Numbered from the stretch's first letter, positions 26,728-35,258 are shown. The stretch is 64,000 nucleotides of DNA from Pseudoglutamicibacter cumminsii (GCF_016907775.1 NZ_JAFBCO010000001.1:1054001-1118000), one strand, 5' to 3'. Numbers and translations: made by a program. Notes: generated by a model from the letters alone, not told the origin.

Positions 26728-26763
26728 TTCACAGTAGTCACATGAGTAACACGAGTAACATTC
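26728..26763. promoter_or_regulatory. 9-bp-periodic direct repeats, possible MtrA operator
   Basis: Four consecutive 9-base units read TTCACAGTA, GTCACATGA, GTAACACGA and GTAACATTC. They lie directly upstream of the predicted -35 of the NlpC/P60 gene, an activator position. OmpR-type regulators bind such tandem repeats, and MtrA of actinobacteria, which recognises GTCACA-type 9-mers, is known to control cell-wall hydrolase genes. Assignment to MtrA is inference. Confidence 0.5.
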
Positions 26764-26778
26764 GCCCCACAGATCTTT

Positions 26779-26888
26779 ATCTTTGGCAACAAAATTGTCG
26801 TTATTAAGTACAGGAAGGATGCAGCGGCATGGCCTCGCAGGCCGCATAGGTAACGCAGAAATAACAGCACTCTTGATGCCGAAGGTTT
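26779..26888. repeat. Inverted pair of dyad elements between the NlpC/P60 gene and nagB
   Basis: The rightward unit 26779-26805 (ATTG class, TCG end) and leftward unit 26859-26888 (AGTG class) are separated by about 53 bases. Confidence 0.75.
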
Positions 26889-26986
26889 GATTACAGGGGA
26901 TGTGGGGCTGAAAAGAGACGCATCCCTTTCGGGTAACTCAGCGGAATCTACGCGGAATGAGTCGGGTTGGCGCTTAGAGTAGTTCT

Positions 26987-27778
26987 ATGGACGTGATCAT
27001 TTCTAAGACAAGAACAGATGCCGAAAAGAAGGCTGGCGCTGAAGTTGTTGACGCCATCCGTCGCAAGCCAGATTTGGTTCTTGGTTTGGCGACCGGTTCT
27101 TCGCCGATCGGCATTTACAACTACGTGGCGGAGCATGTTTGCGACCACGGGCTAGACGTGTCGAAGATCACGTGTTTTGCGTTGGATGAGTACATCGGCT
27201 TGGAGCCAACGCATCCGGAGTCCTATCACTCGGTGCTGACTAAATACGTCACTGAGCAGTGGGGTTTGAAGCCTGAGCAGGTTTTCATCCCTAATGGCAT
27301 GGCTGAGGATCCACGCGCTGAGGCGGAGAAATACGAAGCTGAAATGGCTAAGCGTGGTTTCGCTGACCTGCAGATTGTCGGTATCGGCAGCAACGGCCAC
27401 ATCGGGTTCAATGAGCCGGGCTCCGCGTTGGGCTCACGTACTCGCGTGAAGACGTTGCACCCGCAGACGCGCCAGGATAATTCCCGCTTTTTCGATAACG
27501 ACATCGATGCTGTCCCTGTTCACTGCATTACGCAGGGGATCGGTACCGTTATGGATGCGGACCGGGTGCTCATGATTGCGACGGGCGCGGCGAAGGCTGT
27601 TGCGGTCGCAGGCATGGTGGAAGGCCCTGTTGCTGCGATGGTTCCGGCGTCTGTGCTTCAGTTCCATCGTCGCTGTGATGTGTATGTCGATGCGGTTGCT
27701 GGTGCAGCGTTGAAGGCGCGGGATTACTACGATTTCGTTTCCGCGAACGAGGACGCGATTCCGAAGCCTCGCCGCTAA
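26987..27778 (+). CDS. nagB: Glucosamine-6-phosphate deaminase
   Basis: 263 residues, the usual length. It converts glucosamine 6-phosphate to fructose 6-phosphate and ammonia, feeding amino sugars into glycolysis. Motifs: GLATGSSPIGIY, the active-site ALDEYIGL, GIGSNGHIGFNEPGS, and the TLHPQTRQDNSRFF segment. No nagA or sugar transporter is adjacent. The gene is followed by a very strong hairpin built from two dyad elements. Confidence 0.95.
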   Translation: MDVIISKTRTDAEKKAGAEVVDAIRRKPDLVLGLATGSSPIGIYNYVAEHVCDHGLDVSKITCFALDEYIGLEPTHPESYHSVLTKYVTEQWGLKPEQVFIPNGMAEDPRAEAEKYEAEMAKRGFADLQIVGIGSNGHIGFNEPGSALGSRTRVKTLHPQTRQDNSRFFDNDIDAVPVHCITQGIGTVMDADRVLMIATGAAKAVAVAGMVEGPVAAMVPASVLQFHRRCDVYVDAVAGAALKARDYYDFVSANEDAIPKPRR

Positions 27779-27783
27779 TTTTT

Positions 27784-27850
27784 CATCTTTGGCATCGTGT
27801 GTGCTGTTATTTTGCGTCGCAAATAACAGCACACACGATGCCAAAGGTTT
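27784..27850. repeat. Inverted pair of dyad elements forming a 26-bp perfect hairpin; likely bidirectional terminator
   Basis: Arms 27787-27812 and 27821-27846 are perfectly complementary with an 8-base loop. It sits between nagB (+) and the metallopeptidase-like gene (-), ending 13 bases before the latter. Confidence 0.85.
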
Positions 27851-27863
27851 TAACGGGGGGTGG

Positions 27864-28232
27864 TTAGCCCCAGCCGAGTTCGTGGAGTTCGTCTTCTTCG
27901 AAACCGAGGTGGTGGGCGATTTCGTGGACGAACGTGATGTGCAGTTCCCGCACGATTTCGGCCCAGTTGGCGCAGGTTTCTTCGAAGGTGCTTTTGAAGA
28001 GGACGATGCGGTCGGGGAGTTGCCCCATTTCGTCTTCGCCGCGTTCCGTGAGTGGCGTCCCGTCGTAGTAGCCGTAGGTGAGCGCGTCGGGGTGTTCGCT
28101 GAATCCAGGTTCGGGCTCTTCCTCGATGAAGATATGAACGTTGTTCATCGCGGCGGTGAGCTCGCGAGGTAGCTGCTCGTATACCGAGTGGGCTGCGTAT
28201 TCGAACGCTTCGGTGGTGACGCGGAAAGCCAT
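27864..28232 (-). CDS. Small zincin-like metallopeptidase family protein
   Basis: 122 residues. It carries HEIAHHLGF followed by an acidic EEDELHELGW tail, the HExxH-x-x-G-F-x-E zinc pattern of the minimal metallopeptidase family (PF06262). The N-terminal part has IFIEEEPEP and ALTYGYYDGTPLTERG, also typical. It has no signal peptide, so it is cytoplasmic; the substrate is unknown. Confidence 0.85.
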   Translation of the reverse strand: MAFRVTTEAFEYAAHSVYEQLPRELTAAMNNVHIFIEEEPEPGFSEHPDALTYGYYDGTPLTERGEDEMGQLPDRIVLFKSTFEETCANWAEIVRELHITFVHEIAHHLGFEEDELHELGWG

Positions 28233-28367
28233 GTTTTAACCATATGCGGCACCGGGTGACACGCCGATTAAACCTTGAAATCTCGGGGTTTTAGGTTAAA
28301 TCTTGTGCTCGATTAGTCTACTTCGCGTTTATGCATTACACTGGTATCTCGGTGCACAACGCACTAG

Positions 28368-28440
28368 GCCCCCATCGTCTAGCGGCCTAGGACACCGCCC
28401 TTTCACGGCGGCGGCACGGGTTCGAATCCCGTTGGGGGTA
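28368..28440 (+). tRNA. tRNA-Glu (UUC)
   Basis: 73 bases forming a complete cloverleaf. The acceptor is GCCCCCA with TGGGGGT, the anticodon stem CCGCC/GGCGG encloses CTTTCAC (anticodon TTC), and the T arm contains GGGTTCGAATCCC. CCA is not encoded. First of three tRNA genes. Confidence 0.95.
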
Positions 28441-28514
28441 CGTTCAAAACTTTGGATTTGGACTACAAGATAAGTCCTGGTAGAGTTTTGACCTTGTGAG
28501 CGTTTTCGCTTCAC

Positions 28515-28588
28515 GGCCCTGTAGCGCAGTTGGTTAGCGCGCCGCCCTGTCACGGCGGAGGTCGCGGGTTCAAGTCCCGTCAGGGTCG
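28515..28588 (+). tRNA. tRNA-Asp (GUC)
   Basis: 74 bases with acceptor GGCCCTG/CAGGGTC, anticodon loop CTGTCAC (anticodon GTC) and a T arm with GGGTTCAAGTCCC. CCA is not encoded. Confidence 0.95.
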
Positions 28589-28637
28589 CGAGATCTTCGA
28601 AAGAAGCATCTGAACGGCCATCGCAAGATGGCCGTTC

Positions 28638-28710
28638 GGCTCTGTAGCTCAGTTGGTAGAGCGTTCGACTGAAAATCGAAAGGTCACCGGATCGACGCCG
28701 GTCGGAGCCA
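28638..28710 (+). tRNA. tRNA-Phe (GAA)
   Basis: 73 bases with acceptor GGCTCTG/CGGAGCC, anticodon loop CTGAAAA (anticodon GAA) and a T arm with CCGGATCGACGCCGG. Last of the cluster and followed at once by a terminator. Confidence 0.95.
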
Positions 28711-28716
28711 CGTTTG

Positions 28717-28747
28717 AAACCCCCACTTCGTGTGGGGGTTTTTCTTT
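28717..28747 (+). terminator. Intrinsic terminator of the tRNA cluster
   Basis: AAACCCCCAC and GTGGGGGTTT form a 10-bp stem with a 5-base loop, followed by a run of T (TTTCTTTTT). Confidence 0.9.
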
Positions 28748-28751
28748 TTAA

Positions 28752-28805
28752 TTCTGCTCCCGATGTTGCACGGGCTAGCAGGTGAATGCCCGGCCGCCGC
28801 TCGGC
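28752..28805 (+). repeat. About 52-bp direct repeat, left copy (flanks the GT87 gene)
   Basis: The stretch starting TTCTGCTCCCGATGTTGCAC matches 30239-30291 with about six differences, in the same orientation. It lies between the tRNA terminator and the GT87 gene. The following 70 bases are extremely GC-rich, with no gene. Confidence 0.65.
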
Positions 28806-28878
28806 CTCCACGGCCGCCCGGCCGCCGGGGCCCGCGCCCCGCGGCGCACTCGTTAGCCAACAGGCAGGTTTTGTTGGG

Positions 28879-30159
28879 CTAGGTAGTCGAAGTCGCGGAC
28901 ATTTCCGCGTCTTCTTGCGTCTTACCGTGCGGTAGAGCGAAGCGGATTGTCATGACGATCAGAGCAAGGATGGTCCACCACATGTAGCTGTTAGCGACGA
29001 TAATCTGCCAGGTGTTCCAGTGGTATTCGGTGTCGTTGTCGAAGGGCACGAACGCGTATGGTTCGTAAGCGAACGCTATGAAGCCGAGAGTGACCAGGGT
29101 GATCGATAGCCAGCGTGGGTTCGCGAGTGGGAAAGCGCGGTTCGCGGTTGCATAGCTCGCGAGTGCTACCAGGAGAATTGGCGCCCATGTCCAGTGGTGG
29201 CTCCAGGAGACTGGGCTGGCGAGGAGCGCGAAGAGAGAGTTGACGCAGAGCGCGGCGATCGGCGCCTGAGCTTTCAGTAGGTTGTGCATGATGAATGCGA
29301 TGACTGCCAGTGCGAGGCAGACCAGCACGACCCATAGTAGACCGGACGATTCGTCGGTTCGGAGGCCTGAGCGGTAGAGCAGGCCGTTGATGCTCTGGTT
29401 CAGGGCGTATGCGGAGCTACCGATCCGCCCGGTTTCGATGAGCGTGTGAGTCCAGTATTTCAGCGAGTCTTGCGGCAGGATGAGCCACCCAATGGCGGTT
29501 GCGCCGATCGTTGCTGCGCCCATCCGTAGGATGGAGCCCCAGTCTTTACGTAGGAGGAACCAGAGGCCGAACACAGCGGGTGTCAGTTTGATGGCTACGG
29601 CTGCGCCTGTAAGAAGACCGCGATAGCGGCGAGGTACGACGAGCATGTCGACGAAGACTATGCCCATGAGTAGTACATTGATTTGTCCGTAGCCGATGGT
29701 GGTGTTGATGGGACTTAGGTAGATGAAAACTGCGGTGAGGGCTACTGAAATCCATCCTGCCGACATGCGGTCTAGTCGTGCCGCCGAGTTCAGTGTGTAG
29801 GCGAGCATCCACCATGTGACGCCGACTGTGGCGCAGGTCAGTAGAACGGCAGAGACGTTGAGGTGGACTAGCGCGAGGGGAGTGAAGAGTAGCGCGGAGA
29901 TCGGCGGGTAGGTGAATGGTAGGTAGATGTCTTCGGTGATGTGGAACGCGCCGTCGTAGAGTTCTTGGCCGTCTAGGACGCGTTGCGCTCCGAGACGGTA
30001 GACGTCGAGGTCTAGGTTGTAGTTGAAGCCGTCGAGATTGAAGATTTTTTCCAGAACTAAAAGAACAAGCAGTACGCTCAACACTATTTTCGTTGTGCGG
30101 TTGATGTTGAGGTGCTTATAATCCGCCGGGTTTGGCGAAATCAGTTCTTTTGTCTGCAT
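28879..30159 (-). CDS. GT87/DUF2029 family membrane glycosyltransferase (mannosyltransferase-like)
   Basis: 426 residues with about 10 or more transmembrane segments. The first periplasmic loop carries YNLDLDVYRLGAQRVL, then QELYD and YLPFTYPPISALLF. This is the acidic-motif loop of the polyprenyl-phosphate-dependent GT-C family GT87, which includes PimE and related alpha-1,2-mannosyltransferases. A later SPVSWSHHWTW motif also fits. It probably adds mannose to a lipoglycan on the outer face of the membrane; the acceptor is unknown. The gene is bracketed by about 52-bp imperfect direct repeats and sits beside a tRNA cluster. Confidence 0.82.
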   Translation of the reverse strand: MQTKELISPNPADYKHLNINRTTKIVLSVLLVLLVLEKIFNLDGFNYNLDLDVYRLGAQRVLDGQELYDGAFHITEDIYLPFTYPPISALLFTPLALVHLNVSAVLLTCATVGVTWWMLAYTLNSAARLDRMSAGWISVALTAVFIYLSPINTTIGYGQINVLLMGIVFVDMLVVPRRYRGLLTGAAVAIKLTPAVFGLWFLLRKDWGSILRMGAATIGATAIGWLILPQDSLKYWTHTLIETGRIGSSAYALNQSINGLLYRSGLRTDESSGLLWVVLVCLALAVIAFIMHNLLKAQAPIAALCVNSLFALLASPVSWSHHWTWAPILLVALASYATANRAFPLANPRWLSITLVTLGFIAFAYEPYAFVPFDNDTEYHWNTWQIIVANSYMWWTILALIVMTIRFALPHGKTQEDAEMSATSTT

Positions 30160-30574
30160 AGAGGCTGATTATTCCACTAATTCTGTAACCTCATGGAGCT
30201 GGCAATGCAGAGGGAGTTGAGCTGCTTCGTGCGTGGATGTTCTGCTCCCGATGCTGCAGGGGCTAGCAGGTGGATGCTCGGCCGCCGCTGTGTTAATAGC
30301 CTCGCCGACAAAGTCTCGACGTTGAAGGAATGCTTGCATGCATTTGATGCCGATGAATGTCTTTCATGCTTGCTGTTATCCGCAGGCCCGGACAGATTAA
30401 ACATGACGACGCGGTCGTTCCGTTGCTGATTCCCGCGGAATCACAAGGAATCCGACCGATTGAAGCTGTGTTGAAGTTGTGAATCTAATATGAGCTTTGT
30501 TCTTCTATGGTGCATCTAGCTGTGTTTGCTTACCTTAGTTTCTGGAAACAGTGACATGTTTAAGGGGCACAATC
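30160..30574. other. 415-bp intergenic region with direct-repeat copy and module leader
   Basis: Bases 30239-30291 are the right copy of the about 52-bp direct repeat. Bases 30360-30574 are the inverted counterpart of 20098-20300, including a TTATCCGCAGG stretch, the GAATCTAATATGAGC stretch and the AAGGGG ribosome-binding site. The conservation suggests a shared promoter for the lipoprotein modules. Confidence 0.6.
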
Positions 30575-31276
30575 ATGCCAGATCTAAGACGAAGTACTAT
30601 CGCAGCCGGACTCACGCTTGCCCTCGCTGTTGGGCTAGCTGCCTGCGGCGCAGATAACGACGACGCGCCAACGGCTGATACCGCGCCGCCGGCTTCCGCA
30701 TCACCATCAGTAACCCAGGTGGCTGACGCCTCAGCCACACCATCGCCCGTATCATCGGTCGCATCGGCTTCTGAATCAGCATCGCCATCAGGACCCTACG
30801 AGCCGGCCACACCGAAACACCCCGCACGCAACGTACCCGTCCCGGGACCGTTGCCCGAAGTCGCGAAAGAAAAGAGCAAAGCGGGGCAGGTCGCGTTCAT
30901 CGAACACTGGCTGAAAGAGCTTAACTACGGGTGGGAAACCGGATCCTTCCGGGACGAGTTCTGGGAAATCACTTCACGTGACTGCAAGTACTGCAACGAA
31001 ATCAACAAAACGTTCTCGCGTATGAAAGACCACAAGGCCTGGACTGTGGGCGGGAAAATCCGTTACGAAAAGATCAAAGCACCGAATAAGAAGCTTGACG
31101 ACGGCAACTACTACGTAACGTTCACAGTCCACGAGGCGGAACGTTCCTACTTTGTACCAGGAAAAGCCGAAGCCGAACAAACCGTGGCAGCCAACTCAAC
31201 TGATGACGGCATGCTTGTGCTGGAACGTGTCGATAATCGCTGGAAAATAGAGGGGTTCTACGGTGTCAAACGCTAA
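30575..31276 (+). CDS. DUF6318 family lipoprotein, module copy 3
   Basis: 233 residues from the ATG at 30575 behind AAGGGG. Lipobox LAAC, then a Ser/Ala/Pro linker. The block GPLPEVAKEKSKAGQVAFIE, then HWLKELNYG, is followed by the cysteine pair CKYC (SRDCKYCNEINKTF) and a C-terminal strand-rich half. Closest to copy 2, with which it shares the upstream region in inverted orientation. The stop overlaps the GTG start of the next gene by 14 bases. Confidence 0.8.
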   Translation: MPDLRRSTIAAGLTLALAVGLAACGADNDDAPTADTAPPASASPSVTQVADASATPSPVSSVASASESASPSGPYEPATPKHPARNVPVPGPLPEVAKEKSKAGQVAFIEHWLKELNYGWETGSFRDEFWEITSRDCKYCNEINKTFSRMKDHKAWTVGGKIRYEKIKAPNKKLDDGNYYVTFTVHEAERSYFVPGKAEAEQTVAANSTDDGMLVLERVDNRWKIEGFYGVKR

Positions 31277-32357
31277 TACGCACAAGAAGCTCCTCGCTAT
31301 AACTTCCACACTGACATGCCTTGTTCTCCTCTTCGTCGGCGAGAGGGCGCTTGCTATGGACCTCAATTTCCAGGACCAAGGGGTCGAAGCCTCAAACTTC
31401 TCTGAACAAAATTCGCGTGAGACGGGGCAAGTCCCACCGCCAACGAAATCTGTCACCCCGCCGGTGAAGGCTGCTGCTCCGGTGCGGTTGGGGTCGCGGC
31501 CTGTGTGGCATCAAGCATGCAGGACCACGGGGGTAGCGGCACGGTCCGGCGCTGTCACCGGATCAACTCGAGTGGTCGGGTCCGGTCTGCATATAGCTGA
31601 GATGCAGGACCAGAGAGCTCTCAAAGCAGCCCGCACCCAAGCGTGCACCCACCGGGCGGTGAGCGAGTGCGGGGAGCGATCAGACTTGCTCTACACCAGG
31701 ACTGGGGGTCAGTCCCGGGTCGCGTGCCGATACAAAGGCAAACCATCTAAGCAAGCGCCAGAGCAGCGGCCATTATCGTTGACCGAGGTCCGGACCCTCG
31801 TCGAGACCGAAACGAAGCACATCCGGATCGATGCAGGGCAGGTCACCACGGATGCGATCAAACCCAACACCATCACCAACGCCTGGACCAACTTCTACCT
31901 CACCGGCAAAGACGGCGACACAGGCGGGTCCGACGGTGTGGTTCGTAAAACCGTGAAGGTGCTCGACGAACCGGTCACCGTGGAACTCACACCTCAAAAG
32001 TGGAGCTACAGCTACGGCGACGGCAACACCCGCACCTCCCGCACCCCAGGCAAGATGCTGCCGAGCAGAGCACACGTATGGGAGACAGAAACACCGACCT
32101 CCCACCAATACCGCAAACGCGGAACCTACACCGTCGATGCCACCGTGACCTATACCGGCCGGTACAGCCTCGATAACGGTAAAACCTGGGACACCATCCC
32201 CGGCACCCTCGATGTCAACGCCAAACCACTGAACATCCGCGCCTGGACACTCAAAGCCGTCAACGTCTCCGGGCCCTGCCAACCAGGCAACCCCACCAAC
32301 GACCCCACCTGCGAAAAACAAGACCTCACCATCTTCAAACCCCGCCAAACATGGTAA
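31263..32357 (+). CDS. Secreted PKD-like protein, module copy 3
   Basis: 364 residues with a GTG start inside the end of the DUF6318 gene. The N-terminal signal region (LLAITSTLTCLVLLFVGERALA) is unlike copies 1 and 2. From APVRLGSRPVWHQACRTTG onward it is nearly identical to them, including the PKD-like YSYGDGNTRTSRTPGK stretch and the CQPGNPTNDPTCEKQD end. It also shares NGDTGG/DGDTGGSDGVVRKTV with copy 1 only, suggesting patchwork exchange. Followed directly by another DUF6318 gene. Confidence 0.75.
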   Translation: MSNANTHKKLLAITSTLTCLVLLFVGERALAMDLNFQDQGVEASNFSEQNSRETGQVPPPTKSVTPPVKAAAPVRLGSRPVWHQACRTTGVAARSGAVTGSTRVVGSGLHIAEMQDQRALKAARTQACTHRAVSECGERSDLLYTRTGGQSRVACRYKGKPSKQAPEQRPLSLTEVRTLVETETKHIRIDAGQVTTDAIKPNTITNAWTNFYLTGKDGDTGGSDGVVRKTVKVLDEPVTVELTPQKWSYSYGDGNTRTSRTPGKMLPSRAHVWETETPTSHQYRKRGTYTVDATVTYTGRYSLDNGKTWDTIPGTLDVNAKPLNIRAWTLKAVNVSGPCQPGNPTNDPTCEKQDLTIFKPRQTW

Positions 32358-32395
32358 CCAGCGCCACGCCTTCGATACACGTTAGAGACGTCCCC

Positions 32396-33100
32396 ATGCG
32401 AAACCGGAAACGACCCACCACCGCGACCATCCTCACACTCGCCCTCACCGCTGGGCTAGCAGCCTGCGGCGTGGATAACGATGCGAAGCCTGCCGCAGCG
32501 GCCGGGTCAGCATTACCATCGGAAAGCCCAAACGGCAAAGAAACCAAAGACGCGAAAGACCCAAAAGAGAAAACCCCTGAAACCAGCTCATCTCCAGCGA
32601 AACTGCATGAACTAGCGACATCCAAACGCCCAGCACGTAACGTCCCTGTCCCAGGTCCACTCCCCAAGGTCGCAAAACAGACGAACAAAGTAGGCCAGGC
32701 GGCTTTTGTTGATCACTGGTTGAAGGAAGTCAACTATGCGTGGGAGGTCGGTTCCTTCCGGAAAGAATTCTGGGAGATCACCTCACCCCAGTGTGAATAC
32801 TGTAAAGCCGTTGACAAGGTCTTCTCACGCATGAAGGACCGCGACGCCTGGGTGGTCGGTGGAGAGATTCGTCTTGAAAACGTGCACATTCCAAATAAAA
32901 AGCTCAAGAACGGAAACTACTACGTGACGTTCACAGTGCACGAGGACGAGCGCTCCTATTACGTGCCCGGGAAAACGAAACCAGTCCAAACTGTAGAGGG
33001 AGGATGGGGCGACGGCACCGCTATGGTCTTGGAGCGCAAAGAAGCCGGCTGGAGAATGCGCGGGTTTTACGCAATCGACGATTTGCCTCGAGAGAAGTAA
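32396..33100 (+). CDS. DUF6318 family lipoprotein, module copy 4
   Basis: 234 residues. The ATG at 32396 gives MRNRKRPTTATILTLAL, matching the start of copy 1; an upstream in-frame ATG at 32351 overlaps the previous gene. Lipobox LAAC, charged KETKDAKDPKEKT linker, GPLPKVAKQTNKVGQAAFVDHW, and the cysteine pair CEYC (SPQCEYCKAVDKVF). Here the lipoprotein follows a PKD-like gene and has no PKD-like partner after it. The broken hypothetical gene comes next, convergent. This suggests a module that lost its second gene. Confidence 0.78.
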   Translation: MRNRKRPTTATILTLALTAGLAACGVDNDAKPAAAAGSALPSESPNGKETKDAKDPKEKTPETSSSPAKLHELATSKRPARNVPVPGPLPKVAKQTNKVGQAAFVDHWLKEVNYAWEVGSFRKEFWEITSPQCEYCKAVDKVFSRMKDRDAWVVGGEIRLENVHIPNKKLKNGNYYVTFTVHEDERSYYVPGKTKPVQTVEGGWGDGTAMVLERKEAGWRMRGFYAIDDLPREK

Positions 33101-33154
33101 GGGGCACTAACAGGCGCGGTCAGCGCCTACCGGCCCTACGCAAAACACCAGCCT

Positions 33155-35220
33155 CTAACCAGCGTGAGCCCACATCGAAATTGAATCCCACCGCCGCCGC
33201 AACCGGAAATAAGCGGACGCGGCGCTCGACACATCCTCATCCAATAACGCATCCAACCCATCGGCGACATCCAAAGCCGAATCATCCGGCCACGCCCTCG
33301 CCGTCAACAAGCCATAATCCAGCTCAACCATGGAATCCGGGTGGAACTGCCCCAACCAATCATGCAACTCGGCAACCGACGCCAACATGCCACCCGGTTC
33401 TGACCCGTCATCATCCACACCTGACGCACCAAACAGGCCGGATAGCTCGCCATCCTCATCGAAACCGTCCGCATCGGACTCATCGCTCATAATCATAGAA
33501 AGGGACGACAACGCCTCAACCGCATACGAAGCTCGCTGGCGAGCCAACACCAAAGGCACCCGCACCGAAGCCGTGAACGGCTGCGAATCATCCGCCGTGA
33601 CGACCTCCTCCTCATCCCCGGGACGGAACAGCGTGAACCAACTCAACGGGACCCGCCACGTAGACATCCGCGTGAAGGCGGATCTCCCGGTTGAGACGTT
33701 CGGTGGGGTTGTTGGACCAGATCTGCCGCCACACATCGTCGGGGAACCCGGTGAAGGCGAGCAGGTCCTCACGGGCATCGCCGAGGTGGTCAGCAACCTC
33801 GGGCAGCCTGCTGTCGGTGTACTCCAGCAGGCGGTCGAACTGCTCGTGCACGGCCGATGCGGTGGGCTGGTCGTACACGCTGTGCAACATCGCCTTCACC
33901 GCCGGCCACATGGACTTGGGGCACACGGCCATGAGGTTGGCGGCGTAGTGGGTGCGGCAGCGCTGCCAGGCGGCCCCGGGCAGGTGTGCCGCGATCGCCT
34001 CCACCAGCCCGGCGTGGGCATCGGAGGTCACCAGCCGCACTCCGCCCAGGCCACGGGCCACCAGGTCGGCGAAGAAGGTGTTCCACGAGGCCTTCGTCTC
34101 GCTGGTGGCGACTTGCATGCCCAGGACCTCGCGGTGGCCGTCACCGTTGACGCCGGTGGCCAGCAGCACCGAGGCTTTGACGACCTGCTTGTTCTCGCGG
34201 ACCTTGATCGCCAGCGCATCAGCGGTGACGAACGTGAACGGCCCGGCCTCGTCCAGACGTCGGTGGCGGAACGCGGCGACCTGCTCGTCGAGGTCGGCGG
34301 CCATGCGCGAGACCTGGGATTTCGACAGGGCGTGGATGCCGAGCGTCTTGACGAGCTTGTCCATCCGGCGGGTGGACACACCAGCGAGGTAGCAGTCCGC
34401 CACGACCGTGATCAGGGCGGACTCGGCCCGCTTGCGGCGCTCGAGCAGCCACTCCGGGAAATACGAGCCCTGGCGCAGCTTCGGGACGGCGACATCGATC
34501 GTGCCGACGCGGGTGTCCAGCGGGCGCTGGCGGTAGCCGTTGCGGCGATTCGTCCGCTGCTCGGAGCGGGCGTTCCATTCGGCCCCGCACACGCTGTCGG
34601 CGTCGGCGGAAAGCAGGGCGTTGATCATGGTCTGCAGCAGCTCGCGCATCAGATCCGGTGATGCATCGGCGAGGGCACGGGGAATCGGCCAGCCACATCC
34701 CGTGCTCCTGCAATCGCTCACTATGAGCCTCCGCCGCAGCCGGAGGGAACCAGGCATCCAAAACATCCTCGGGCGCGTAATCCTCCAACAAAGACGCCGC
34801 AATACCCGCCCGCAACGGCTCCTGCGCAGGGCAAAACATCACGACATCGCCATGATCCCTGTCGAGCAGAATCGTGCGATACTGCTCAACCGTCCCATGC
34901 GGAAACGGATCCACCCGCGGCCGCGAAATACGCGCCAAAGAACGCCACAGCGTAGCCTCTTCATAGAATGGCGCATCCAACGCATGCCCCGGCGTGGCAA
35001 TCAGAGACTGTTCAGCGTCATCGAAACTGGAAAACGGCGAATACACACGCAAATACGCGGTAGGCGGTGCGTTACGCAACGTCCCCATGGACATCTCCGG
35101 AAAACCGCCGATGCCGCGGCCACTACCGCTGCCGGCGCCGCCAGCGCTGTTACCGATGCCGTCACGGCCGGTGCCGCTACCACCGGTGCCGCCGTCGTCG
35201 TTGCCTGAAAAAGTCGCCAT
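33155..35220 (-). pseudogene. Hypothetical gene interrupted by a transposase fragment
   Basis: The 5' part (35220 to about 34681) begins MATFSGNDDGG, has a Gly-rich stretch and reads through AYLRVYSPFSSFDDAEQ, AWFPPAAAEAHSERL and HGMWLADS. The 3' part (about 33679 to 33155) continues AFTRMSTWRVPLSWFTLF and ends in an acidic, Asp-rich region. Joining bases 34681 and 33679 restores one continuous frame of about 350 residues, so the 1,001 bases between them are an insertion that shifts the frame. The protein resembles hypothetical proteins of Micrococcaceae that I cannot assign a function. Probably inactive here. Confidence 0.7.
33680..34680 (-). mobile_element. IS256-family transposase core, truncated at both ends
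   Basis: The fragment codes for an IS256/Mutator-type transposase from LADASPDLMRELLQTMIN to NNPTERLNREIR. Family landmarks are present: TRVGTIDVAVPKLRQGSYFP, the DDE Asp residues in TFVTADALAIKV and VTSDAHAGLVEAI, CRTHYAANLM, and the Glu of TERLN. About 20 N-terminal and 60 C-terminal residues usual in this family are missing, and neither terminal inverted repeats nor a target duplication could be found. A complete element of this family is about 1.3-1.5 kb. It cannot transpose on its own. Confidence 0.8.
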
Positions 35221-35258
35221 CAGACCGCTGAACCCAACTGAACCAACCCAGCGGAACT

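Larger units (their letters stand above)
26592..26986. other. 395-bp divergent intergenic region
   Basis: It holds, from left: the 5' leader of the NlpC/P60 gene with a hairpin (CTGAATCG at 26628-26635 with CGATTCAG at 26661-26668), a promoter, a 9-bp-periodic direct repeat and two dyad elements. The nagB leader follows, with no clear promoter. I checked the leader for a c-di-AMP riboswitch and did not find the conserved core. Confidence 0.6.

Noticed and set aside
26592-26760. Possible c-di-AMP (ydaO) riboswitch before the NlpC/P60 gene
   Set aside because: Such switches often precede cell-wall hydrolase genes in actinobacteria, but the conserved core could not be found; the leader has only a simple hairpin.
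33612-34802. An intact transposase gene reading the full open frame of 396 residues
   Set aside because: The first about 40 and last about 16 residues of that frame are host-gene sequence read in another frame; the transposase itself is truncated at both ends.
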